In this document: one piece after another, positions 1 to 6,435 of the stretch
Layout: the number at the start of each line of letters is the position of its first letter
How positions within the stretch are numbered: position 1 is the stretch's first letter
Source: Bacillota bacterium
Lineage (GTDB): Bacteria > Bacillota > Clostridia > Lachnospirales > Lachnospiraceae
NCBI GenBank assembly: GCA_023411225.1
Contig: JAEYPA010000024.1
Coordinates: forward strand, 1 to 12,707
Direction of reading: 5' to 3'
DNA length: 12,707 nucleotides
Made by a program: the position numbers and the translations under genes
The notes under the pieces: model-generated
Seen by the model: the letters and a program-made list of their open reading frames with translations, nothing else
Databases searched by the model: none
What the model was told of the DNA's origin: nothing

Positions 1-45
1 TTAACACCCATGGAATACCATGAAAAACTGATGTTAGCAGCATAA
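1..45 (+). CDS. IS3-family transposase (OrfB), last 14 codons
   Basis: Frame 1 from the first base reads LTPMEYHEKLMLAA and then a TAA stop. The LTPMEY motif is typical of the extreme C-terminus of IS3-family OrfB (DDE, rve-type integrase-core) transposases, where a 'G-x-LTPMEY' segment follows the catalytic core. Only this tail is visible, so the catalytic residues and intactness cannot be judged. The assignment rests on a short motif plus the inverted-repeat-like sequence 55 bases downstream. Confidence 0.5.
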   Translation, partial: LTPMEYHEKLMLAA

Positions 46-71
46 AAATGCCGCCCACATATGTGGACGGC
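43..71 (-). terminator. Rho-independent terminator (minus strand)
   Basis: A near-perfect 22-base palindrome at 50-71 (gccg-c-ccacatatgtgg-a-cggc on the plus strand) forms a fully paired stem with one G.U pair on the minus strand. It is followed there by the T-run ATTTTTAT. It would stop minus-strand transcription leaving the integrase relic before it enters the IS. Confidence 0.6.
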
Positions 72-177
72 TGAGTCAAAAAACTTTCGATATTTTAAAT
101 GTCTACTTGACGGGTAGCACACCAAAATACTGGGTTTGCACCCTTTGTGCACTTTTATAGGCTGTTTTTTGTGTTTT

Positions 178-198
178 TGTAAAGTAAATTACTTTACA
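178..198. repeat. 21-bp perfect palindrome downstream of the integrase relic
   Basis: The sequence tgtaaagtaa-a-ttactttaca has two 10-base arms around a single central base, five bases beyond the integrase stop codon. No T-run follows on either strand in the right place, so it is not a clear terminator. Its position between int and the presumed element end suggests a recombinase or Xis binding region, or an element-end remnant. That is inference. Confidence 0.55.
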
Positions 199-202
199 CC
201 CC

Positions 203-505
203 CTACACACTCTTTAATGTGTAGGTAACTTCCTTCTTAATTTCCTTCAATCTTTGAAGCTCATTTCTAGCATCTTCTACTCCAAGATGAGTGTAGGTAT
301 TGAGGGTAACGCTGATATCAGAATGCTCTCCATTCCACTTCGGTCCGTGTTAATCGGATGTCCACTGGACATCTAACACCCCATAAGGTACTGTAGCGTC
401 TTCGGACTCATTCCTGACTTCGCCATGTTACTGCAATACGTATGCCGACAAACGTGAGGAGTAATGACAGGGAGTTGTAAGGGATGTTCTCTGTTATACT
501 TATAT
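203..505 (-). pseudogene. Tyrosine integrase (Tn916-type), disrupted C-terminal remnant
   Basis: The minus strand encodes two pieces of one integrase catalytic domain. The upstream piece (about 505-379) reads through ITPHVCRHTYCSNMAKSG to KTLQYLMG and carries the H-x-x-R catalytic motif. The downstream piece (325-203) reads HSDISVTLNTYTHLGVEDA and ends ELQRLKEIKKEVTYTLKSV-stop; it carries the second histidine and the tyrosine nucleophile (NTYTHL). In intact relatives LMG is followed directly by HSD, but here 53 bases with an in-frame TAG intervene. The N-terminal arm- and core-binding domains and the catalytic domain's first half are missing; homology fades by about 505, close to the stop of the neighbouring ABC permease gene. 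The gene is certainly inactive. It marks this locus as the end of an integrative or conjugative element. Confidence 0.85.
326..378. other. 53-bp insert inside the integrase, with a 17-bp palindrome
   Basis: The insert lies exactly between the glycine and histidine codons of the conserved LMG-HSD motif. It contains the perfect palindrome gatgtcca-c-tggacatc at 357-373. It also has an outer inverted pair, tgtta (348-352) and taaca (374-378), the latter ending at the insert border. I do not recognise the sequence and see no target duplication. Confidence 0.6.
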
Positions 506-534
506 AATCTATCTTCTATTGCTAATATACTTAA

Positions 535-1281
535 TCATTTACTTGATGTCAGCTTATCAATGATCTTTGCCAAAGAAACACAAATAATACATATAGCAAT
601 AACTACTATAAGCTCTTTTGTACAATCAAAAAACCATTTTCCCTTCCACACATTTTTCATTATGACTACAGAATATTTCAAAGGAATAAAATCAGATATT
701 CTTAGCATTTCATCACTCATTGTTTCAAGCGGTGTTGATTGTCCAGATGTAAAAAGCATCAAAAAGAACAATGCAAAACATAATGCTTGTGCAGACTTTA
801 CTGTATTTAGAAAGCTACTAACCAAAACCCCCATAGAAAATATCGAGAAATATGAAATTAAGACAGCCACGAAAATATTAATCAGATTCTTGGGATATGG
901 CGTGCCATAAGTTAAATTAGCGAAAAAGACAAGTATAATCATTCCTACAATCGATAGTAATAGATATATTAAACTCTCGAATAAAAGCATCTTAAAAGGA
1001 CTAATAGGAAACATCTTTTGTCTCTTCAATTCTCCGCGTTCCTTACTTCCAACATAAGCAATTGGAAATGAAAGAAGAGAAACTCCTGAAATAATTGTAA
1101 CTATATAAGTTGGAACTGATGCATCTACAGCACCAAGTCCGCCCAAAATAGGATCTGGTTCATTTCCCATTGCCTCTCCAAAAATTAATAATAATAGTGG
1201 ACAGAATACTAAGGTAAAAAACACCGCTGGATAATCGCGAAAAAACATCTTAAACTTGATAAATAATATTTTTACCACCAT
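535..1281 (-). CDS. ABC-2 type transporter permease
   Basis: This 248-residue membrane protein should pair with the ATPase encoded just upstream to form an exporter in the cytoplasmic membrane. It starts with a short basic cytoplasmic segment and the motif RDYPAVFFTLVFCPLLLLIF, typical of ABC-2 permeases. About six hydrophobic segments follow, near residues 18-38, 55-78, 100-122, 132-158, 163-182 and 222-240. The length suits a single six-helix half-transporter. An ATG start is backed by AGAGGAGAGAA directly upstream, and nine bases separate it from the ATPase stop codon. It is the last gene of the operon. No terminator is evident before the integrase relic about 30 bases beyond. The substrate cannot be read from sequence; context suggests the product of the two radical SAM enzymes. 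Confidence 0.88.
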   Translation of the reverse strand: MVVKILFIKFKMFFRDYPAVFFTLVFCPLLLLIFGEAMGNEPDPILGGLGAVDASVPTYIVTIISGVSLLSFPIAYVGSKERGELKRQKMFPISPFKMLLFESLIYLLLSIVGMIILVFFANLTYGTPYPKNLINIFVAVLISYFSIFSMGVLVSSFLNTVKSAQALCFALFFLMLFTSGQSTPLETMSDEMLRISDFIPLKYSVVIMKNVWKGKWFFDCTKELIVVIAICIICVSLAKIIDKLTSSK

Positions 1282-1290
1282 TTCTCTCCT

Positions 1291-2211
1291 CTACTTTATA
1301 CAATATTTATTATAAACATCATCCATTGAAGCTTCCCTAAAAGAAACATTCTCAAATACATCTGTCCTTTGTTCTACTAAACTCTTAACAGTTTGTTTTT
1401 TTTCTTCATTAGCTATTTTAACTTCATATTGATTTACTCTAATCTCAGTTGAATAAGGATTTACGTCTATTCCTTGTTCAGCAAAAATCTTGTTAATACT
1501 CTCCAGTGTATTATCACTTGTATAAGATAAGATATGCTGAAAATCCAAGTTACCAACTAAATTCCTCGGAGTCGAATTCTGAACTATTTTCTTATTCTTT
1601 AAAATAATTACACGGTCACACAATAAATTTAGTTCTTCCATAAAATGTGTTGACATGAAAATTGTTGTACCTTGCTTTCTTAAATTAAGTATAAACTTAT
1701 AAACTCCATTCCTAGCCTCTGGATCTAAACCAGTTGTTAATTCATCAAAGAACAAAATCTTTGGATTATGCAAATTGCTCAAAAGCGCAAATAGTCTTTG
1801 CAGTTGACCTCCTGATAACTCTTTAATCTTTGCCCTTTTCTTCTCAAGTAAATTGAATTCCTCTAATCGCTGATCCATGTTTACCTGTATTTTAAAAATA
1901 GCTGCTTGCAAATCAATACATTCGTTAACACGCATAGACTTATTAATTACACAATTCTGTAGTTGAGCTCCAACAAGATATTTCATCCTTTTGGGATTAT
2001 CTTTAATATCTTGACCATAAATTTTTATCTTTCCATCATACCCACTACGTAACCCTAAAATTGATTCAATCAAGGTAGTCTTACCTGCACCATTTTGTCC
2101 AATAATTCCAATAACCTCATTTTCCTCTACTGTAAAACTGATATGATCCAGTATTGCTCTTCTTCCATACTTCTTGTAAAATGATTCTACTTTTAATGCC
2201 TCCACACTCAA
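1291..2211 (-). CDS. ABC transporter ATP-binding protein
   Basis: This 306-residue cytoplasmic ATPase would energise the adjacent ABC-2 permease. It shows a Walker A at residues 38-46 (GQNGAGKTT), Q-loop glutamine around 83-85, signature LSGGQ at 132-136, Walker B ILFFDE ending at 157, D-loop TTGLDPEAR and switch histidine 189 (STHFMEE). All are intact, so it should be catalytically competent. About 80 residues beyond the nucleotide-binding domain match the C-terminal extension usual in ABC-2 drug or lantibiotic-type exporters. The first start is a TTG overlapping the TGA of the upstream radical SAM gene, implying translational coupling. A GTG two codons later (2203-2205) lies about five bases after AGAAGGA and may be the true start. 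Confidence 0.92.
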   Translation of the reverse strand: MSVEALKVESFYKKYGRRAILDHISFTVEENEVIGIIGQNGAGKTTLIESILGLRSGYDGKIKIYGQDIKDNPKRMKYLVGAQLQNCVINKSMRVNECIDLQAAIFKIQVNMDQRLEEFNLLEKKRAKIKELSGGQLQRLFALLSNLHNPKILFFDELTTGLDPEARNGVYKFILNLRKQGTTIFMSTHFMEELNLLCDRVIILKNKKIVQNSTPRNLVGNLDFQHILSYTSDNTLESINKIFAEQGIDVNPYSTEIRVNQYEVKIANEEKKQTVKSLVEQRTDVFENVSFREASMDDVYNKYCIK

Positions 2212-3440
2212 ATCCTTCTCCCTCTTCCAGTTTTGCTAATACTATACATTAAATTATCATATTCATACTGGAGTTTTTCCATAGACAGTCGTTTTGGCTT
2301 ATAAACTACATGTGTTAAATTATACTTGTCCCAATTCCAATCTACTATTCTCTCCTCATTTAGCAAATCAAAGTATAGCTTAGTACCAGGAAATGGAGTA
2401 AGTATTCCTACGCAAGGATAATGAATGCCATTTCTAACTATAAAATTATAGATATTGTCAAATGTTCTTTCATCATCTTCGTCAAGTCCGACTATAAATG
2501 ACCCGAATATTTCTACACCGTAGCTACGAATTGTTTTAATTAATTGTTCATACTCATTCACTTTATTAACTCCAGATTTATTAATTTTTTCAATATTTTT
2601 CTCATCCACACTTTCGATACCAATAAATACAGATTTCAACCCAACTTCTACAGCTAACTCTAGTAACTCTTGGTCTTTAGCAAGTGTAATACTCATCTGT
2701 CCTCCCCATATTCTATTTAAAGGTATCATACTTTTAAATAATTTCTTAGCATATGCAAAATTGCCTATCATATTATCATCAGCAAATAAAATCAAACCGT
2801 CACCCATCTGACTAATTTCACTACATACATCATCTACATCCCGATACCGCATCTTCCTTCCAAACATATTCTTTACACAACAAAAACTACAGTTATTGGG
2901 ACATCCTCTTGAGGCCATGATTGCATTCATACTTCCAAATGGTTGTTCGTACGCTATCCCTTTTACTAAATCTAAGCGTGCTCTTGGTAATTTGGTAAAA
3001 TCTACAGGTTCGTTACATATATACACCTTTTTAGGTTCATTTCTAACAAAATCATTCAAAAAATCAAGCCATAAATACTCCCCTTCCCCGACCATAACTG
3101 TATCCGCATGTTGTTGTGCCTCTTCTACCATAAAACTTACATGAATACCTCCTAACACTACGAAAGCACCTCTAGCCCTGTATTCGTCCGCAAGTCGATA
3201 CATTCTATTAGCGTGCATCGTCATACCCGATAGACCAACAATATCCGCTTCCTGTATCTCATTAACGATTCCATTAGCCTCGTCGATTACCTGTAGTTCC
3301 ACATCATCCCGTTTCAAAATCATTGCCGCAATATATGGTATAGATAACATAGGGGTAATTATCCTATTCTTATTGGCTTTTCCTGATATTAATCCATACT
3401 TATTATCAATTCCAACCGAAATCAAAACTACTTTTATCAA
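2208..3440 (-). CDS. B12-binding-type radical SAM protein
   Basis: The layout matches class B radical SAM enzymes: a Rossmann-like cobalamin-binding-type N-terminus (about residues 1-130, including VGLSGMTMHANRM, VLGGIHVSF and MVGEGE) and then a radical SAM domain. The cluster motif is RGCPNNCSFCCV, a canonical CxxxCxxC that binds the SAM-cleaving [4Fe-4S] cluster. FIGIESVDEKNIEKINK and GSFIVGLDEDD also fit the family. Such proteins often methylate unactivated carbons, rearrange rings or act on peptides and lipids; the exact reaction cannot be predicted. The reading frame is open to a TTG at 3450-3452. I prefer the TTG at 3438-3440 because GGAGG lies five bases before it and the protein then begins MIKVVLIS, as usual for the fold. 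It follows the SPASM gene by about 20 bases and overlaps the ATPase start. Confidence 0.85.
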   Translation of the reverse strand: MIKVVLISVGIDNKYGLISGKANKNRIITPMLSIPYIAAMILKRDDVELQVIDEANGIVNEIQEADIVGLSGMTMHANRMYRLADEYRARGAFVVLGGIHVSFMVEEAQQHADTVMVGEGEYLWLDFLNDFVRNEPKKVYICNEPVDFTKLPRARLDLVKGIAYEQPFGSMNAIMASRGCPNNCSFCCVKNMFGRKMRYRDVDDVCSEISQMGDGLILFADDNMIGNFAYAKKLFKSMIPLNRIWGGQMSITLAKDQELLELAVEVGLKSVFIGIESVDEKNIEKINKSGVNKVNEYEQLIKTIRSYGVEIFGSFIVGLDEDDERTFDNIYNFIVRNGIHYPCVGILTPFPGTKLYFDLLNEERIVDWNWDKYNLTHVVYKPKRLSMEKLQYEYDNLMYSISKTGRGRRI

Positions 3441-3460
3441 TTCACCCTCCAATTTCCACT

Positions 3461-4627
3461 CTAAATATCTCTAGGTATATCCATACGAAAATTCAACTCC
3501 CAGATAGGAAGTTTACGCATACAGTATACATTTCGATCTTTTTTCGTAATTCTCTGGTTAAAATAGTACATCCAGTAGTCAATAATAAACTCCCTATCCC
3601 GTGGATCAGTTTCTTCTAGCACTTCATTCAATAAGGATAACATACATATATCCTGTTCATCCTCCATGATTTTGTTTTTAGGCATGCGATTAGCCAAGCA
3701 TCCACCTAAACATGTTTTAACATAATCACACTTTGCACATTCACCTTTATGTTCTTTATTCCTTGAATTATCGAAATTAACCTCCATTAAACTATGTAAA
3801 GCAGAAAAATCTTTCTGTATGAAACTAAGTTCATTACAATGCTGATACCACCCCTCATTTTTAGGTACAAACTGACATGGCAGAACATTATGTTCAGAAT
3901 CTACAATCATAAATAAATTTGAGCCAGCCGGGCATTTTCTTGTTGTCATCATTGAAACAAACTCTCTCTTTAAATCTGCTGACTGAAACATCTTATTTTT
4001 CTGATAGAATATGTATTTCCTATATTTAAGTAGAAGACGTGTAATCCTACTAATACTATCTTTGTAGAAATCTCTATCTGTCTCATATTGCATTCCCATA
4101 TTAACCCCTACTACCGGCGTAAAACGTATATATGCAGCACCCATCTTAAAAGCAAATTGTGCAATATCTTCTATCTCCGATATGTTACTATCAAAAATGG
4201 TACATCCAATAGAAAAGTACATGTTATTCATCTTTAACAATTTAATATTATTAACCACTGTATTCCAAGTATCTGTACCAGTTATTTTGCAATGTTTATT
4301 AGGATTTAACGTGTGTAAACTTACTCTCAAATTAACATTTTTACATTTTAAAAAATTAATTAAATCTTGGTTTATCAGTAAACCATTAGTGGTTACATTA
4401 ACCCAAAAACTATACTTTAAAGCGATTTCAACTGCCTCCCTAAAGTATTTATATACTAATGGTTCTCCACCAGATAATGTAGTATAACGAAAACCGTATT
4501 TCTTACCTTCTCGAAAAATATGCTCTAATTCTTGAGGTAAAAGTAACGATACTTCATTATCTACTACTGCCCCGCAAAATATGCATCTCATATTGCATTC
4601 TTTTGTTAAAAACACATCTAAATTCAA
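3461..4627 (-). CDS. Radical SAM/SPASM domain protein (peptide-maturase-like)
   Basis: This 388-residue enzyme opens immediately with the radical SAM cluster motif C11-x3-C15-x2-C18 (TKECNMRCIFC). SGGEPL follows near residue 53, with VTTNG after it. The C-terminal third has a cysteine-rich SPASM-like region: KCPAGS, VLPCQF and then CAKCDYVKTCLGGC, which would hold auxiliary [4Fe-4S] clusters. This architecture is shared by maturases of ribosomally made peptides (sactipeptide, ranthipeptide and similar) and by anaerobic sulfatase-maturating enzymes. I see no N-terminal peptide-recognition (RRE) domain, because the radical SAM motif begins at residue 11. The start is TTG, chosen because GAAGGAAGG lies about seven bases upstream and no other start codon exists in frame before the preceding stop. 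It is the second gene of the operon. Confidence 0.88.
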   Translation of the reverse strand: MNLDVFLTKECNMRCIFCGAVVDNEVSLLLPQELEHIFREGKKYGFRYTTLSGGEPLVYKYFREAVEIALKYSFWVNVTTNGLLINQDLINFLKCKNVNLRVSLHTLNPNKHCKITGTDTWNTVVNNIKLLKMNNMYFSIGCTIFDSNISEIEDIAQFAFKMGAAYIRFTPVVGVNMGMQYETDRDFYKDSISRITRLLLKYRKYIFYQKNKMFQSADLKREFVSMMTTRKCPAGSNLFMIVDSEHNVLPCQFVPKNEGWYQHCNELSFIQKDFSALHSLMEVNFDNSRNKEHKGECAKCDYVKTCLGGCLANRMPKNKIMEDEQDICMLSLLNEVLEETDPRDREFIIDYWMYYFNQRITKKDRNVYCMRKLPIWELNFRMDIPRDI

Positions 4628-4695
4628 ACAATCCCTTCCTTCGTTTCTAACACCACCTACGTCTGTGGCATCAACTTTATTTGTATAAACCTCAG

Positions 4696-4890
4696 CTAAT
4701 AAATCTCACGTTTAAAAATAAAAAGAATGCTTTTTGTATATCCATTTTTATTCGTTTCATTACTATTAACTAATTCCCATCCGTTCTGTCCAAGCTCATT
4801 CATCTCTTCTTGTAAATGCTCAATATCAACCTTTCCATTAAAGGTACCAGTAAAATCACAGCTAAATAAATAATACTCATATTTAGGCAT
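4696..4890 (-). CDS. DUF4177-like small protein
   Basis: This 64-residue soluble protein has the compact pattern of the DUF4177 family: an N-terminal strand (MPKYEYYLFSC), a helix (IEHLQEEMNELGQ), the hallmark GWELVNS and a final strand (SILFIFKREIY). The family has no settled function. It has an ATG start with GGGGGGAG eight bases upstream and is the first gene after the operon promoter. The SPASM enzyme starts 68 bases after its stop. Precursor peptides often occupy the first position in such operons, but this folded-domain pattern and its single cysteine do not look like a leader plus core. It may be an accessory or partner protein; its role is inference. Confidence 0.75.
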   Translation of the reverse strand: MPKYEYYLFSCDFTGTFNGKVDIEHLQEEMNELGQNGWELVNSNETNKNGYTKSILFIFKREIY

Positions 4891-4921
4891 TATACTCCCC
4901 CCATAGTAATTTATTTTCCAT

Positions 4922-4951
4922 ATTACAATTAAACACAGATCTCTTTGTCAA
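4922..4951 (-). promoter_or_regulatory. Sigma-A promoter of the radical SAM/ABC operon
   Basis: On the minus strand a perfect TTGACA (4946-4951) is followed, after 18 bases, by TGTAAT (4922-4927). This puts transcription start near 4915 and leaves a leader of about 25 bases before the ATG of the DUF4177-like gene. Everything down to 535 could be one transcript. Further upstream, 4985-5005 carries a short duplication of agttatgt; nothing else is recognisable between here and 5049. Confidence 0.7.
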
Positions 4952-5155
4952 ATAAAAGCATTTCATAAAGCATAATATCGTCACTTAGTTATGTAGTTAT
5001 GTAGCAATAGATACCAAAATTTTGTGCCTTTACTTTATAAGCTAAATTTTACATTATTTGTAAATCTTTGTCAATGTGATTCATACTTATATTTATATTT
5101 AATGTAACTTCCTGGTTGAATTTCAAACACAATCTGCTAAAATACCCATTAAAAT

Positions 5156-5187
5156 AGCCCATGTACCTCCTGGAGTCCACATGGGCT
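5156..5187 (-). terminator. Terminator of the alpha/beta hydrolase gene
   Basis: Perfect 9-base arms (agcccatgt at 5156-5164 and acatgggct at 5179-5187) enclose a 14-base loop that can form an inner CTCC/GGAG pairing. On the minus strand the stem is followed by ATTTTAATGGGTATTTT, a weak T-tract. It lies 20 bases past the hydrolase stop and separates that gene from the radical SAM operon. Its loop contains AGGAGG. Confidence 0.6.
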
Positions 5188-5206
5188 GGTTATTATCCTA
5201 TTCACT

Positions 5207-5959
5207 TTATATATCTCTTACAATCATCTGGTCAATTGCATCTGCAGTTTGGTTAATTTGCTGTTCATTGGAAATAGTAGGTGTACCATCACCTTTCTGT
5301 TTACCATACATACCAAAATAAGAATGACATCCACCTTTAAGAATAACTTCCGTGTAACCCTTAGGTAAATTTGACTTGCAATTCTCATATTTCTCCCGAT
5401 TAAGTACATGATCTTCACTACCATAAATAGGCAAGACTTTAAGAGTAGTATTCGACAAATTAGCTGTAGAATATGCACCTAAAAGTACCAGACCTTTAAA
5501 CTCATTTGCATGGTCGGATAGGTAAGAAGCTGCCATTGCACCTCCTAGTGAGTGACCACCAAGGTACCATTTTTCAACTTCCGGATATTGTTCTTGAATA
5601 CCATCCGCTGCTTTTACATCAAAAACTGCCAAATTAAATGGCATTTTTACAAGTACACAAAGGATGCCTTTTGATGCGCATGCCTCCATTAATGGTTCAT
5701 AGGCTTTATATTCCACTTTTCCACCAGGATAAAATATCAGCCCTGCTCTCACCTCTTTTGGTTCATATACAATGGTGTTATTATCAAGAACCTGCTTGTT
5801 TACATACCCACTAGGTACAAAGGCATCGATTGCCTTCTGATCTGCATGATAGTAGTCATTTAAGTAAACTGCACTGGATACCACTATGATTAGTAGTATA
5901 GTTGTCACGGCTGTGAGCCATACTTTCCACTTTTTATGTTTCTTTTTCATATTAGTCAT
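5207..5959 (-). CDS. Membrane-anchored alpha/beta hydrolase
   Basis: With the preferred start this is a 250-residue protein: a lysine-rich N-terminus (MTNMKKKHKKWK), one membrane helix near residues 14-33, and an extracytoplasmic hydrolase domain. The nucleophile elbow GGHSLGG puts the catalytic serine at about 137. YGSEDH supplies the acid near 183 and GGCHSYFG the histidine near 212. An oxyanion-hole-like FYPGGKV segment lies near residue 80. It fits the small alpha/beta-hydrolase-fold family found in many Clostridia; the substrate (ester, amide or lipid) is unknown. The frame is open to an ATG at 5981-5983, but AAAGAGG sits six bases before the ATG at 5957-5959, and the predicted transcription start (about 5985) leaves no room for a ribosome site at the first ATG. 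It is transcribed alone. Confidence 0.85.
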   Translation of the reverse strand: MTNMKKKHKKWKVWLTAVTTILLIIVVSSAVYLNDYYHADQKAIDAFVPSGYVNKQVLDNNTIVYEPKEVRAGLIFYPGGKVEYKAYEPLMEACASKGILCVLVKMPFNLAVFDVKAADGIQEQYPEVEKWYLGGHSLGGAMAASYLSDHANEFKGLVLLGAYSTANLSNTTLKVLPIYGSEDHVLNREKYENCKSNLPKGYTEVILKGGCHSYFGMYGKQKGDGTPTISNEQQINQTADAIDQMIVRDI

Positions 5960-5991
5960 TAAGAACCTCTTTCTGCTGAACATTCTTTGTC

Positions 5992-5997
5992 ATTATA
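5992..5997 (-). promoter_or_regulatory. Extended -10 promoter of the hydrolase gene
   Basis: The minus strand reads TGTTATAATG, a consensus TATAAT preceded by the TGn extended -10 element. The -35 region (TTATAA) is poor, as is usual for extended -10 promoters. Start of transcription would be near 5985. It begins less than 20 bases past the stop of the MarR-like relic. Confidence 0.55.
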
Positions 5998-6014
5998 ACA
6001 TCTTATTCTTAGGC

Positions 6015-6107
6015 TTATAATTGTTGTATTTTATAATTGTCCATCTCATCTACCTCCCGCACAATATAGCCCTCTTCCTTTAGTTGAGTGATTGCCTTTA
6101 CGTTGGC
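6015..6107 (-). pseudogene. MarR-type regulator fragment
   Basis: Thirty codons on the minus strand read ANVKAITQLKEEGYIVREVD and then EMDNYKIQQL before a TAA. This is the recognition helix, the start of the wing and the 'D-x-x-D-x-x-K' stretch of MarR-family winged helices. Everything N-terminal to the recognition helix is missing, since a stop precedes it, and the C-terminal dimerisation helices are absent. A good promoter lies about 45 bases upstream, so the fragment is probably what remains of a local repressor after internal deletion. It may once have controlled the adjacent hydrolase; that is inference. Confidence 0.6.
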
Positions 6108-6150
6108 TTAGCATGGATTCCTATGATACCATGTCGCGAGCATTGAAATC

Positions 6151-6179
6151 ATAATAGCTTATGAAAATTTAAGAGTCAA
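6151..6179 (-). promoter_or_regulatory. Sigma-A promoter ahead of the MarR relic
   Basis: TTGACT (6174-6179), a 17-base spacer and TATTAT (6151-6156) on the minus strand are each one base from consensus at optimal spacing. The predicted start is near 6144. Downstream, only short blocked frames and the MarR fragment remain before the hydrolase promoter, so this promoter may feed read-through transcription into the hydrolase. Bases 6180-6335 contain no other recognisable feature. Confidence 0.6.
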
Positions 6180-6335
6180 CCTATTGCTATCAATCCTTCG
6201 ATGCAATTTTATCCATGAATAGCTTTATTTATTATCTATAAAATTAATTATGCATTCTATATAAAAAAAGGGTACAGCAACTAAAATTAGATGTGACTTT
6301 TCTTTCGTTTATCAGTCCAGAAAAATTTATATTAA

Positions 6336-6401
6336 AAACCCAGCCGTTCCTATCAAGTCATTACCACCATCCTGGTAATCTTGACATTCCCGCCTGGGTT
6401 T
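6336..6401 (-). ncRNA. Unidentified structured element with tandem G.A motif
   Basis: On the minus strand a long imperfect hairpin is predicted by eye. The outer 8-bp stem is AAACCCAG/CTGGGTTT, followed by a short CG/CG step. A symmetrical GGAA/GGAA internal loop that could form four consecutive G.A pairs comes next. Then come a 7-bp stem TGTCAAG/CTTGATA with one wobble and an apical ATTACC/GGTAAT stem. TTTTTAATAT follows, so it could also work as a terminator. The G.A loop exists only in the minus-strand RNA. I cannot match it to a named riboswitch or ribozyme. It could be a small RNA, a leader, or an end of a vanished insertion element. Confidence 0.4.
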
Positions 6402-6417
6402 GTTCTGTAGTAGTCAA

Positions 6418-6435
6418 GCACTTATGAATAAGTGC
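6418..6435. repeat. 8-bp perfect hairpin
   Basis: The sequence gcacttat-ga-ataagtgc has perfect 8-base arms around two bases, 16 bases from the structured element at 6336-6401. No T-run follows on either strand. It may belong to the same structured or mobile-element remnant. Bases 6436-6544 show no supported gene, only a 29-codon TTG-started frame (6422-6511) behind a GGGGAGGAG sequence. Confidence 0.5.

Larger units (their letters stand above)
1..124 (+). mobile_element. Right end of an IS3-type insertion sequence (cut by window edge)
   Basis: The left edge holds the end of a transposase reading frame on the plus strand, then about 55 bases of non-coding DNA, then a probable terminal repeat at about 100-124 (tgtctacttgacgggtagca and onward). 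The last bases resemble ends of IS3-family elements, which usually finish in CA. The left end is outside the window, so the inverted repeat partner and the target duplication cannot be checked. It lies downstream of the integrase remnant on the opposite strand. Confidence 0.5.

Noticed and set aside
178..198. Palindrome as integrase terminator
   Set aside because: On the minus strand it is followed by A-rich rather than T-rich sequence, so it lacks the U-tract of an intrinsic terminator.
464..910. 148-codon plus-strand frame over the integrase relic and ABC permease end
   Set aside because: It lies antisense to a well-supported permease and spans two unrelated features; it is a shadow frame.
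5224..5478. Second minus-strand frame inside the hydrolase gene
   Set aside because: It overlaps the conserved catalytic region of the hydrolase in another frame and shows no recognisable motif.
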